Positions 20,775-34,600 of a DNA stretch of 64,000 nt are shown here, in pieces. Under the pieces are notes generated by a model. The model ran no database searches and was not told the DNA's origin. It was given only the letters and a program-made list of their open reading frames with translations. The first letter of the stretch is position 1. Every line of letters begins with the position of its first letter. The stretch is from positions 12,530,285 to 12,594,284 of the forward strand of contig JAVMKO010000021.1 of NCBI GenBank assembly GCA_032164245.1. The letters are read 5' to 3'. The position numbers were made by a program, and so were the translations under genes. This DNA is from Sternotherus odoratus. Its lineage: Eukaryota > Chordata > Testudines > Kinosternidae.

Positions 20775-23771
20775 GAGGTTGTGTCAATACAATCAAGTAC
20801 TGTAGTTTTAGTTCTGAAGAGGCCAGTTTACGATCACAATCAAAGAGAAGGCATTTTAAACCAATTTTACTATGACAGTGCATGAATAGGTATTTTTACA
20901 AAACTAAAATCCTCTATATACTAGGTTAGAAAAGAAGATACTAGAGGCAAACTTAAAAAAAAAAAAGTAAGAATTTGTATATAAAAAATGCACACTGTAA
21001 TGTAGTTTTCATAGTTAAAAATTGACAAACTTCATCCATCCCAACCATTTTTTGTGTGAGAGACACTGATACCAAAGTCCCAAGTGCTCACACCCATGAC
21101 AGAAAATAAACCTTCCTGCTGGCAAATATTACATACTAAATACATCAAAAGAAATCTTGCTGACAGTATCTGGTTTATTGAACACCTTCCCTCCTTCATC
21201 CTGTGCATCCTGTCTCTAGCCTCCATGTGTGTGTAATATTGTACTGTGTAAAGGTAACAGGTGTTAGAGTTGCAGGAAGTTGATAATGGTTTCTGCTCCG
21301 CACGTGAAGGGAAAGTGAAATTGCAAAATATTTTTTACAGAACTGAATGAGTTAACATTTGCGTTTGGTTATAATGTGCATTTCTGTCACTATTTTTGCC
21401 AGCCAGAACCAGAGGATTGAATTAATAACAAAACCAAACCAGTTCTGAATGTAGGTTAGAACACAGTATAAATAAGTTGCTTTGTTGAGTAACAGGTTTA
21501 AACTTCCACCCTTGAGTGAATTTTCAACTGTGTGGAAGTTCCTTACCCCACTGCAGGTAGCATATGTAAGTTACCATCTCTGCCTCTGGCAGTGTTACAG
21601 GGTACAAGGAGTGAGACCTCTTTGCTCTGAAATGAAGGGGTCTGCTGTATTATCAACTTGAGTTCATAGTTCTCTGCAAGAAAATACATTTAAACCAAGG
21701 AGCCAAAAGCCCCACGTGGGCCCTGCCCTTTCAAGTGTGGATTTGAAGAGAGGACTTGAGCTCCTCTTCTTCAAATTTTAGGTCTTTAATTTCCCATTTG
21801 AAATAGGAACCTAAAGTAAAGAACCGATTGCCAAGAGAATCTGGGCCGTGAATGGCTCTGACATTTTTCTGCCTTCGGGGGTTAAAAACACCTGACAGAA
21901 TTCAAAATACCAGGCCGTATTTGTCTTTGTTAAAGTTCCATCGCTGCACAACCTGCTCTTGTAAATCAGAATAAAAACTAAAACAGAGGAGGGGAGACCC
22001 AAATCCAGAAAGACTCTGTCTGAAATGTTAGGCTATGACATTGTTTTTTCTTTAGCTTCCTATTTTGTAATTCAGGGCTGGGTGTGTTTTTATAAATGGA
22101 AGCCCTGAATGGTAAGACACACAAACACAGTGTAGTTTAAGAAAAAAAATCTATGTTTAAATAGTTTTATCTACAATAAATCTGGAGAATAATATTAAGT
22201 CACATTCTTACTCTTTTTCTCTCCTTTGGCTGTATTCCAGGCAACATGGACATTTGAGAGTAATGAACACTGAGCTATTGACTGAATTTCAGCTATTTTC
22301 TTAGGCACAGGTCTTTGTAGAAAGGAATTCAGTATATTATATGTGGCTTAACTTCAACAGCGTTCTATCTACCCAGGAGGAGAAGACTCTCTCTAGTAAC
22401 TTTTAAATTCAATGGTCTGTAGCTATTTTACCTTACCGCAAGCTGCAAAGCAACAGGATTCAATTGTTCCAATTAGCAAAGGCCAGAGCAGTCACGTGGT
22501 CAATAGCGGTGCATACCAAAACTGTAATAAACCTTGTAACCCATGTTCAGATCAGAGACATTTCAAGCATTATTGAGGCAAAGTGGTAACAATAGGACAA
22601 ACGTGAAATGACCTTTTCCCTAAGTCACAGAAACCTGCACGCAGAATGGTGCACCTTTCAAAGAGACGTATTGCACTATACTTATCAATAACATTAAGTA
22701 GATAAATGCACCGTTGTAAAATGAATGCAGGGAAAGTTAGAATGAATGCTTTTTATTTTTTTAATAGGTTCCCAAAGGGGAAGGGGAAAAAAAAGGGTAC
22801 ACATCCTGAAAGGTAGACATTAAAAGTAAGATATCCCTAAATGGCCCCTTAAAGAAAGCATAGCTAAACGTTTCGTGGAATTAGCTAGTAGCAATGTAAG
22901 CCATGCTTGCAGTGCCATCCTTGGATTGTCAGATAATAAAACCTTCATAAGCCCCAACAAGTCTGTGGGCTACAGAATTGGCCCTTGGACTTGTCAATGC
23001 AGGAATTAATACAAGGTCAGGGAACATTGTTCATCACAGGGGTCCCAAGTTCCCTGAATGGCTTTGGAGTGTGTTTGGCACCTGTACTATTGCCAGGTGC
23101 TACTAATGATGTGTTTTGTTCCTAAAGATTTTTTTTTCTTAAATATTTACTTATAAAAAGGTGCTTCTGCAAATTGTTCCCCTTTTGATGACTAAATCCA
23201 CCCACCCTGATCGAATCTGAGAGACTGACTTCAAGCATCAATGAGATTGAAATGTGGGGAAATGACTGATTGAGAAGGTGATTGTCAATCCACCAGGAAT
23301 TTCCCCTGCTCTAGAGATTTGAGATTGCTTAGGACCCCTGGACTGGCTAACGAATACTCAAAATGGCTTTATTTGTTTAACTAGTGCTCAAAAAGGGGAA
23401 CAAGGGCACTTGATTATAAACCAAGAAGGGTCTAGATTCCTCAGCTTTCCTCCTCTGACTTAAAGAACAATTTCGTTGCATAGCTAGATCCTAGCCAACC
23501 CGAGCTAGTTTTTGTGTTTGATGTGCAGTCACAAAGGTAAAATTTATTCCAGATACACCTCCCCCACTTGTCCCCTCCCCCCAAGAAACACCAAAGGCTC
23601 CTTTCCTCTTATCCTCTCGGCTCCTTGAGAGAACGGTCTGAAGTGAGGTCCTGCGCCCATGACTTGCGCGTTCTTCCCAGTGATTTTTCTTTTTTGTATT
23701 TCTTTTATTTTTTAAAAAAAATTATTAAAAAAACAAGACAGTTTATGGCTAACGTGGGTAAAAAGCAGCTG
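20775..23771 (-). other. COL8A2: Probable COL8A2 3' UTR
   Basis: The stretch is AT-rich, nearly free of recognised repeats in contrast to the rest of the window, and directly follows the stop codon. Freedom from repeats over 3 kb fits a constrained 3' UTR. The end is uncertain. Confidence 0.45.
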
Positions 23772-25693
23772 TTATGTGGGGCAAAGCAGGAAGCCGGAGA
23801 AGGAGGAGTGGATGTATTCCGTGGAGTACAGCCCATTGGCTTGGTCCGAGGGCATTTGGACCCAGACTTGGTCATTCTCTTTGAGTTCGAGCACTGCGCT
23901 GCCTGAGGCTTGATCCAGGTAGCCTTTTTTGTACTCATCGTAGGTATATGTGGCGGGCACATTGTTCTTATAAAGCGCCACCCAGACGTTAGTCCCTTTG
24001 ACGTGCACGTGGTAGGCAAAGTAATAGATGCCGGAGATGGGGCAGGTGAATATCCCAGTGGCAGGATTGTAGCTGTTGTGCCCGTTATACAAAGTCCTGT
24101 CGAATTTGACTGGCATGCCCGAGGCTGGGAACGGGGAGGTCAGGATGGCCGTGAAAGCGGGTGCTATCCGGGCAGAGAGCTCCCCTTTGCCATACTGGGG
24201 CTTCCCGGGTTTGCCATTCCCCAGAACTGCTCCTTCCACGCCTCCATCCGGCAGGTGCAGACCAGCGATGCCTGTCTCGTCGAACACCCCTGGTGCCCCG
24301 GGGGGACCAGGAGGCCCTGGTGGTCCTGGGAGTCCATTTAATCCGCGTGTCCCTGGTATTCCAGGTGGGCCAATGGGTCCTGTAATGCCAGGCTCCCCTA
24401 CCCTCCCTTCACCCGCAGGGCCTGGGAGGCCAGGTTCCCCTTTCAGCCCTGGTAAGCCCTGGGGCCCCATGGGACCGGAATGGCCTTGAAGGCCTGGAAT
24501 ACCAGATGGGCCCCTCAGGCCTGGCTGGCCCGGAATTCCTGCATCTCCCTTTGGTCCCAGGCTACCTGTTAACCCTGGCATCCCAGGAACCCCTGTGAAC
24601 CCTGGTTCTCCTTTTGGGCCTGTGGGGCCAGGTGGTCCCTGGGACCCAGGCAAACCTCTCTCCCCAGGCACCCCTGGTTTCCCCGCAAAACCGTTAGGCC
24701 CTTGGTCCCCACGCATCCCTGGTATTCCTGGGGGCCCAGGCAGCCCAACCTCACCTTTGAGGCCTGGCAGCCCGTGTTTCCCTGGCACGCCCATGGAGCC
24801 CGGCACCCCCGGGGGCCCAATGACTCCCTGCGGGCCCTGCTCCCCTTCTTCCCCATCTATGCCTGGTTCCCCTTTGTCGCCAATGGCTCCTGGGACCCCA
24901 GGCTGCCCACGATCTCCTTTTAAGCCCGGCAAACCCGGCTTCCCATAGCCTGTGGGCCCAGGTAAACCGGGAAGGCCACGGATTCCGGGTTCTCCCTTTG
25001 GCCCCACATGGCCTTGCATACCTGGAACCCCTCCGACGCCTGGGATGCCTATTCCATCAATGCCTGGTGGACCCCGTGGGCCCATGGGCCCAGGTTCCCC
25101 ATTGAGCCCAGGGGCTCCAGATGGACCCATCTCGCCTTTCCCCCCCGGAGCACCCGGTAAGCCATCAAGCCCTGGTTTCCCGATGCCGTTTGGTCCAGGA
25201 GGCCCAGCGGGGCCGGGGGCCCCTCCATTTCCTCTGGGACCTGGAAACCCTGGCTTTCCAACGCCATTTTCACCCTTTAAGCCACGCTCCCCACGAGGCC
25301 CTGGCTCCCCTTTTGACCCAGGCTCACCCCGAAATCCCGGTAGGCCTGGATTGCCCTGCAGACCTGGTTTCCCATTGACTGAGATGCCTGCTGGCCCAGG
25401 CAGTCCTGGCGGGCCCGGTAATCCTCTCTGGCCTTGCTCACCTCTCAGGCCGGGTTCACCTTTGAGGCCGGGCATCCCTTTCATACCTGCCTTTCCTGGA
25501 AGCCCTGGGATACCTGGTTTGCCAACACCAGAAAATCCAGGGGGCCCAGCAGGGCCTGGCTGACCGTGAAGTCCGGGTTTCCCAGTGCCTGGTTTTCCTG
25601 GATAGCCTGGGGGGCCTGGAGGTCCTCTTGGGCCTGGCTTTCCTTGGGGGCCTGGCTCCCCTTTGAGATCCATCGGCAGGAGCGGTGGCATGT
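23772..25693 (-). CDS. COL8A2: COL8A2 main coding exon (triple helix and C1q domain)
   Basis: 1922 nt. The acceptor CTCTTGCTCTTAACAG lies just upstream (plus 25709-25694). The exon reads from Asp55[14 protein letters not shown] to the stop at 23774-23772. One large exon for helix and C1q domain is the known layout of short-chain collagens. The antisense strand of the Gly-X-Y repeat gives many long spurious ORFs. Confidence 0.97.
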
Positions 25694-28600
25694 CTGTTAA
25701 GAGCAAGAGACACCAAACCCTTACTGGAGACGTGAGGAAAGGCCTAGTGCCCACCCACTACCTCAGCCTCATGAGGGGAGAAGCCATCGGGGATAGTGCT
25801 GATTGTTAGTGAAGTCACAGCCCAGAGCCTCCAAAGGATTTAGGAGGCTAACTCCCACTGATTTCAACAGGATTTAGGCTCCTAAATCCCTTTGGAGGCT
25901 CTGAGCCGTACTGCCTTGTTAAATGGAGATATTGCTACAAACCCTCCCGCTGACGGTGGAAATGAATATTTGCGAAGCACTGTGAGAGTGCGCTGCGCTG
26001 AAAGCCTGGGGAGAGGGTATCCTTAACTATGGACAAGTTATACCCCCATGGGTGGGTTGTAGGAATGTAAGTTAGCACCAGATGAAAAGAAGCCTGTTCA
26101 GACACATCATCAGTTATGGCCGATTTAGAAGTAGCTAAAATAAGTCCCACCAGGTACTTGAACATTGGATGGGGCGTCAAACCAATTTGCTCAACCAACT
26201 ATGGGGGAAAAAACCTGAATAGATGAACAATTCAGACTCCCTGTGCTCAAGGTAAATGTGAAAGGAAAAGAGTGAACCTGGAGCTTTTACTGAGACTACA
26301 GATGGTGGTTTCGAGGATGCCCTGCTGTCTGTCTAAAAGGCAGTCTGTCTGTCAGTGTGGTGACAAGCCTAATAGTATCAGCCATTATATCTTTTTCTGA
26401 GGGCGGGCTAACTTTTGAACGTTTTTGATTGTTTCTCAGGCCTCTGTGCTTCCCTACTGATGTGTCCAACAGCATCTAGAGTTATCATTCTGGCATCTTC
26501 AAGGAGCAGTATAGTCATTAAATAATAACAACAATGCTCACCAAGTTCACAGATGATGCAAAATCAGTGTTTGGGTTGAAAAAACCCCCTCTGATATAGA
26601 GTTATTGTTACTGTTGGTATTATAGTAGCCCCTAGAACTCCAACAAGACTGGGCCCTCGCTGTGCTTGACACCATCTAAACAGCTAGTAAGCGAGTCCAT
26701 GCTCAAAAGCAGCTTATACTTTAAACATATAAAATAGTCAAAAAGGAAGGAGTATAATTAGCAGCATGGATTTGATTTAAATGATTTAAATCACGAGTCA
26801 GGAAGACTTGATTTAATCATGGTTTTCTACATAAAAGTGCATTCTTGTTGGTTGTTATAACCATAATACATATTCTTCAGCACTCAGAGATCGATGTAGG
26901 TTTCATTTTTACAAGGTATGCACTATACATTTTAAACAGTGATTTATTTTGAAACCTTTCCTGATGAGGTTTACGGCAACATCAGAAAATGAATGATTGT
27001 TTGGTTATTTCATTTATCAAAAGTAACTTAAGCAGATATTTATGAAGTCATTGGGAGGTGAACTATCTCCAGTTCAACAGGTTAATCATTAATATTTGGA
27101 AGATTTTCTTGCCATGCTGTATTAGAAGGAGAACATCACCAGACAGACATTTATGTTGTTTTATTTAACTAAAACAACATTAAGTATTCTGAATTTTTTT
27201 CTTCAACACTAGCGTAATATTTTAACAAAAGAAGCATGTCCCTCACTTCTCACATTTAGCTCCAGACTTCTTCTCCTTGTCCAGATCTATTTCATCCTCA
27301 ACAATCTTTTATTCATTGAACTTTTTGAAACTTTGCTTTCTTAGTGAGAGGTAAGGGATTGTCTCTGTGTACACAAATTTGCAGACAGACAATAGAATTG
27401 AGGTCTGTTACTTCTCACCTCTATATATTATTTATTTCTTTAAAACATTTTTGCTGTTAACAAGCATGTTACCTCTTGAAAGAGAAATCTAGTTTGAGAA
27501 CTGGAAAACTAAGCATCTCTGATGGTATCTTTTAGCCTGAGCACCGAGTCCCAGTGGGTAGATAGAAAGATTAACCTAAATAATCCATACAGATGCCTGT
27601 AGAACCCCATAAGATTGGGTCCCTAATCCATGAACTATTGGAACTCATTTACAAAGATTTTCTTAAACATTACATGAATATATTGTCTCATACTATATCG
27701 TATAGGGCTATATACTATATACACACTATAGTGTAGTATATATACTATATACATACTATGTGCATACACCATGTGTCTACGATCACTGTTTACAAATGGA
27801 AGAGGCTGCACCTAGAGGCATTTGTCTCACATCTGCCCTTAGCAAGGGAGGTTTCTGTTCCATTTAGTTGTCCTTCTAAACTCTGTGCAAAGTTTTTACT
27901 CTTTGATGTGCATTGATTTACCCACGTATTAGGAGTTGAGTACTTTATTGAGCCATTTCTAGCTTGCCTCACAAACTGGCTCTAATGTGAAAGGGCCAGT
28001 TTTACAATGAGCTTCACGCATCCTGCCATATTTGCTTGGTAGCAGAATAGAGCCCAAACTCATTTTCACAGGGAAGAACCATCTAATGATTTATAGGACA
28101 GTAACATCTGGTGGCTCCAGCCGAGATCAGGGGCCCGCTGTGCTGGGCACTGTTCGTACACACAGCAGAAGACAATGCTAGCGCGAAGAGCTTGCAATCT
28201 AGATGGACAAGGGTAGGAGTGGAGAACTGACTTGCCCAAAGCCGCACAGCAGAGCTGGGAAAATAACCAAGGACTTCTGCCCAGTCCTCTGAACCACACT
28301 GCCCCTTGGCCACGGTTGGCTTTGAGTCCTAGCTCCTGCCATCAGCCAGGTTCAAACCAGTGACTTGCATTTGCAGAGTGCGGTCCAGCACAAAGTTCTC
28401 CCATGGCCAATCGTACAACCCCTCAACGGTTTGCTCCTAGTTGATGGAACTGTACGCAGGCTCCCATCCCAGTCTGACACTCTGGGGAGGACACGTTTGC
28501 TGGTTGCAAGCCGCTGGATGGGAAAGTTGATGCCGCGGCACCTTATGAGCAACACTGCACTGAGGACAGACATGGCACAAACAGAAAAGGAAAGAACGAT

Positions 28601-31600
28601 GCTGTCTTCTGATTGCTGTTCAGACTCCACAAGAGGAGAGTTTTAACAAAAAATTCTAGCTGGTCATGGATCCTCTAAGGCCTGCAACCCCACAAACAAA
28701 CGTAGGCAGAGGAGGCGGCTGTCTATCTGCATTCCACCCACCAAGTGACCAGCTGAGAGAAAAGCTTCAAGCTACACCCCCTGCCTTGCTAGAGCCCACT
28801 AACCCATGGGCAGACTAGGGTGACCAGATTTTATAGGGATAGTCTTGATATTTGGGGCTTTTTCCTATATAGGCACCTATTATCCGCCACCCCCTGTCCC
28901 CATTTTTCACACATGCTGTCTGGTCACCCTAGGGCAGACATGCTCTGAATGCCAGTCGCTGGATTCACAGACCTCGCAGTTGGTCGTGGCTTTAGAAGGA
29001 GTTGTGAATGGTAAAAGCCAAGGGAAGGTCTGGGGCTGCCTGATTCAATGCACTGGGCAAAGGAGGTTCAAAAGTTCCAGGAGGGGAGGGTCAGAGAGAA
29101 GTGGGTGCTGGAGAGAAACAGAAGCTGTGTTGGGAATAGAGCCAGGTCCATCCCCTGGAGACTGGGAGTCAGTGTGTTGAGCTGAGGACATAAAAGCAAA
29201 AGCAAGGAAACCATGGGGCTGGCTGGATCTGCCAACACTAGGAGATTTTGATCAGTCAATGGGGAAAGATTACATGAGATTTAAGACACAGGCAGTAAAA
29301 ATAATAAAGGCAGCAGACATGGCCCCAGCTAAGGATCAAAGGGGGCTTTTCCTTTAAGCACAAAAATTAGTGCTGGTCATTTCAACCACGGCTGGAAATG
29401 TGGTTATTTTTCTTTCGTTAATGGAAACATTTGCAGGGCTTAGACTTTCCTGAGCTTATCTGCATATCAAAGACTTGCCCACATCCTCTGCTGTAATAGA
29501 GGTCACGTGGTTATCTTGATTAAGGAAATACTTGTCTATCAAGACATCGCCACTGGATTTCTCCAGCCAAGAAAAAAGAAAGATTTAAACTGTGTGCTTA
29601 AGCAGATTTCTGGAAAATATCTTCCCAGGAAAATGATTTCAATATGTGGGGTTTTTTTCTTTTCTTCTTGTGCTGGATGCTCTGGTTGGTAAAGAATTAG
29701 TTTTCTAGGTCATTTCGCAGGGAATCAGAACATGGAGATACAGCTGAGCCCATGAAGAAGGGGCAGGGGGAAAAAAAAAACTCACCAAAAGAAAAAGGCA
29801 GCTGTGAGTTGCCAGCTAGTGGGCAGCCAAGAGAGCAGACAGGAAAACCAAACCGGGGACGTTAGCACAGAGAAATTGGGACATTACAGCCCCACCGGGA
29901 TCCAATTTCAAGAGACCGTGTCTTACCCCAGACTCACGTCTCGGTGAGTCTGTGTTTCACAGCAATAGCAAGGGGTTATGTGTTCCCCGGTGTGTAGAAG
30001 CAAAACAACTAAGAATGCTGATGGAAATAGCCACCTGGGTGTCCGGGAGGGCAAACAATAGACAGAGTCTCTACCAAAGGTCTTGCCTCAGGTCCAGACG
30101 GAAGGTTTCAGTCTAATTCCAGAACAAAGGGATTTTCAGCTCAATGGTCCATCTAGCTTGGTCTCTGACAGTGACCAGCATCAGCTGTTTCAGAGGAAGG
30201 TGCAAGAAATTTCATAATGGCCTGTGAGGGAATAATGTGCCAATGAGAAGAAGTTTCTTCCTGACAACAAGCAGCCAGTGGTTGGCCTATGCCCTGAACC
30301 ATGAGTAGATACATCCCTGATGAATTGTCATCCTCGTTCCTATACCTGTGGGGGGTTCTGTTATTCATAACAATGGCTCATTTTTTTTTAATGTTGCTGA
30401 GCTGTTGGCCTCAGTAATGCCGTGTGACAGTGAATTCCACAGGCTAATCATGTACATGGTAGATTGGGCCAATGGTTATCTAGTCCAACATCCGATCTTT
30501 AGCTGTGGTCAGCATCTGATAAGGTGTGGGGGGAACAAACACCCTTAATGCTCACTGCCTTTCCTCTCCAGTGGACATACAATTAATTCTTATGGCCAAA
30601 CAATGGTGGTCATTGCTGGAGACCTTTTACAAGAAAGCAACTATCTTCCCACCTTGAACACCCCATCACCATGTTCTCTCTGAACTCACGCTTCATGCCA
30701 TGGAACTACCCAACCCTTCCTCATTCTGTGGGGGCAGCCCAAAGACTTTACCCTACAAAGCTGCTCCTTTCCCTTGTCCTACGAGCCCCCCATTGGGCAG
30801 TTTACCAGGAAGACGCTGTCCGCTTCAGCTGGGGATTGCCAGGGACTATGAACAGGGCATAGGAAACCATGCAGCCCATCCCAATGGCTACCGGAGAGGT
30901 TGGCAGCATCACGTTCAAAATCGGTAGCCCCTGTCCAAACGTTTGATATTGAGTAACCTGGAAAATGCGGCTCAATCCAAAAAAGATTCCAAGACGTATC
31001 AAACAGGCTTCTTACATTTAGATCCCCTCCCTCAGAATCCTTAATGAGCTCTCCCATTTGTCTTACATTAGGACTTTGTTCTTGAACATGGGTGGGTCTA
31101 AGACCTTCTTTTGCTCATGTGGCCAGTGGAGACTCTTCTTGGCAGTTGATTGTGGAAATTTCCTTGCTTGCCCGGGGGTCTTTTGCCCATGGCTGGATAA
31201 ACATCTGCCTCGTTCCCGTTCATTTCTGCTGGCCTTGAAGTTCTCTCCAGGCTTTTCATTTTCTTCCAGAGGCCAGAGCTCAGCAGATCACAGGGAGCAA
31301 TAGAGCACCACAAGAGTCCGTGCAGGTATAGGAGGGGAAGAATGAATGGATGGAGCTTAATGGGATTAAAGTTGGGGAAACATGGTGTAAAAAAAATCGT
31401 CGTCTTGGCAAGGGAAGCTTCACATTTCACAGAACATGAAGGAGCTGCTGAGATGTTAACAGGAGGCCTCTTGACTTCATACCAGCAGCCACTCTCCAAG
31501 GTGTGCCGGGCTCAGTTATTCACTTCATCTTCTGTAAATGTTTTACTGTAAGTGAAAGTTGCTGGTTTGACAGTTTCTGAAGACCGTGGGGGAGGTCCTG

Positions 31601-34600
31601 CTCCGTGCAGTGGTAGCCACGTGTTTCCCCCCCCCCCCCCAACTGCCCTGCTGTTAACAGGTCTCTGAAGGAGCCACCTTTAAGGGAAATGGGGCACACA
31701 TGGGGCTGGCCAGGGTTGCTGCTCTGTGGGCCCGGGGGCTGGCCGCCAATCAGCTGTTCGGCCGCCGGCCCTGCACCCACATCAGCTCTTCAGTGGCTAT
31801 GCCGCTGATCAACTGTTGAGCGAGGCTGTGCCACCGCTGAGCCATTGAGTGGGGCTGATCCCACTTAAGGCAGGAGGAGGCAGAAAGGGGTGGGCCGGAG
31901 GTGCTATGGGGAGGGGGAAGGGGAGGAGCCGGTGTGGGGCACCCACTGGCAAAACCAAAAGTCAGCACCTGTGCCCCCAGCAGAACTGCTGCCTTTTTGT
32001 ACGGGGCAGAGGAGATACTAGCCAGGGCCCGAGGGGGAGCTTAGCCCCAGCTCCTGGGACAGGGGTTCCCATCCCAGGACCGGAAACAGGCGCTCCTGGC
32101 TTAGTCTGATAAATACATACGTAAGCAAAGCAGGGGGCTGTGGTGTATCATCTGCCACAGTGAGCCGGGAAAAGGCTCTGACTTAACTAATGCCGTATTC
32201 CGTGTACAGTCAAGGATCTCTGCCCCGTGGTGCGAGGCACGGCACACACACACATGCCTAGTGAAACAATAGTGCCCCAGAGCCCTTACACGCCTGTGCT
32301 TCCACCTCTGCCCAGAGACCAAGTTCAGTCATAGTTTTGGCTCCTTCATGCGAAGCTGCATTTAAATCCAGGAATCAGCCATGAACAGGCTCCTATCCCA
32401 TGGCTCTGTGTTACACCTGGGCTGAAGTGATGCCTAAACCACCCTCTATCCAGGCGGGAATTGTACCTTCACCACGTTTCCAGGTCATGGCATCCCCAAA
32501 ACCCAGGCCCTTCCTGAACACTGTGTTCCTGCGCATGGGACAAACTGCAACACGGAGCCCAAATCTACGCCTGTGTGCAGGTGCAACCTGTTCTGCTTGG
32601 GTGAACCTTGCAGGTCGAGAGCCTGCTGCAGGGGAATTACTTTCCTCTGCTCCTTGGCAAGACCCGGCAGGGTGTGGGGAGCAGTTGCCCGTGGAGGGTG
32701 GGACAGAGTGTTGCTCACACCCGCTAAGCTGCCCAGCACCGAGAGGCAGCGAGAACGCCCCCCCTTCTGCAGCCTGGGTCAAGATCACACAGCAGGTGCA
32801 AGGCAGACACAGGAGTAGAACCCTTAACGACCGTGCTGTAACCACTAGACCCCATGTCCCCACATTCCGATAGGGGGAATCAAGCCCACAGCGCGCACAG
32901 AGCAGGGTACAGCAGATGAGAGGCTACAGCCTTTGTGGGGTTTTTTGCTAGCAGGGCTCAAAAAGGAGTAGAATGAGCTGTTCTTACGCGTCCACAAGAA
33001 AGGGCCTGGGTCACTGATGAATGAATTCATTCATGTTCGTGGGCCGTGTTGCTGGATTATTTTTAAGCCCTGACAACACTCTTGACTGGGTCTGTGCGTG
33101 AGGATGGGACAGGCCCCTTGATCCACCCCACACAATAACTCTGCACCCTTGGCATGCACAGAATCACGCAGCACAAGGGCATCACTCAGCCAAACACTGC
33201 CCAGGGCGGGTCAGCAGTTTAAAGGTCTTTAGAGGTCTAACTCTAGTGCCTCGAATGGGAGTTAGGTGCGTGGGTGCTTTTGAAAATACCACCAGCTACA
33301 GCTACTTTTAAAAACTGGGCTGCTAGCTCTATGAACGCCCGTTCCACACCCAGCCCCCTCAGCCCCTGCTAGTCATGGCTGAACTCTGACCGCCAAGGGT
33401 CACCAGGGGCTGAGCAAATGCTGATTGACTCAGTCTCTTAACCCTCTGGGTCAGGTGGGGAAGGATCATTACTTCACTCGCCCGATGGGGAAACCAAGGC
33501 AGAGACAGATACGTGCCCAAAGTGCATTGGAGTCCGAGCCTGGAATGAAAGAAAACAAGGCAGCCAGCTCCCCTACTCTACCCCCTGGCCCTGCGCACGG
33601 GTTGTCAACCATTGCTAACAGGTTGCAAGGGCTCGTGACCATCTTCCCTGTACGTATGGCTCTTTGGGGGACAGGGAGCAACATTGTCTGTTGTAACATA
33701 AGGCCCAGATCTCTATGGTAAAAATGAGCCCCCCAAAACAAATAAAAAGGAAGCTGAGCCTCTCCTAGCCAAGCTTGGGGCAGCATTTTACTGACCTTAA
33801 AGGATAATGAGTCTTTTTGGGGGTGGGGGGGGGTTGGTTTTAAAATTGCTCATGTCCCATTCAATCCCATTGGTGCAAGCGCACCAGAGAGAGGCTGGGC
33901 CTGTAGGGACCCTGCAGCAGCTGCATGGAGATGATCCACAGACAGACAGACAGACACTCTCTCTCTCTCTCTCTCTCTCCCCCCACCCCCTAGCTGAATA
34001 ATGCAGCCTGCTGCTAAACCACAGCCCACAGTGAGCACCACTAGAGGACTCAGAAACTATGTCAATAGGTACGACCCTCTTCCACTACACTACAAGGTCC
34101 CAGGGAAAGTCTCTTTTCTCCCGCACTCTAGGGAAGCTCCAGCTGCACAGCTCTCTGTGTTACCAGGCTGTGGTGGGCTCTGAAACCATTAATACAGGGC
34201 TCTGGTGTGTATTGAATAACCCATGGCTTTCGCTCACGCTTGCCCTATAATAATGGGCAAGGTTTGGCGCAGCCCCAAAGGAGCAGAAGGCAACGTCCAG
34301 AGTGGAGCCCCCTAAGTAACCCCTGCACCGCAATAAAGAGACCACTGCAAGCTGTCCGGACGTATAGCTGGGGTTTTAAAGGGCCCTTTACCTGTTTTTA
34401 AAATATTTTTTGTTAAATGCACGCCCATCGTTAAACGTTTTTAGTGCCACCCCCCTGGCTCAGCGCAATGTAAGGGCTCGGAGACAACACAGCGGCTCTG
34501 GAGGGTGGTGTGAGCGAATCTGATCCCAGTGCAGGCTGGCACAGTGCTAAGCAGGTGAGTAAAAACCTAGCTAGAGCTACGTCTGGCTATAGACAGGCCC

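Noticed and set aside
24595..25563. Plus-strand Pro/Gly-rich frames of up to 203 codons
   Set aside because: They are the antisense of the COL8A2 Gly-X-Y exon, whose codon pattern suppresses stops on the other strand.
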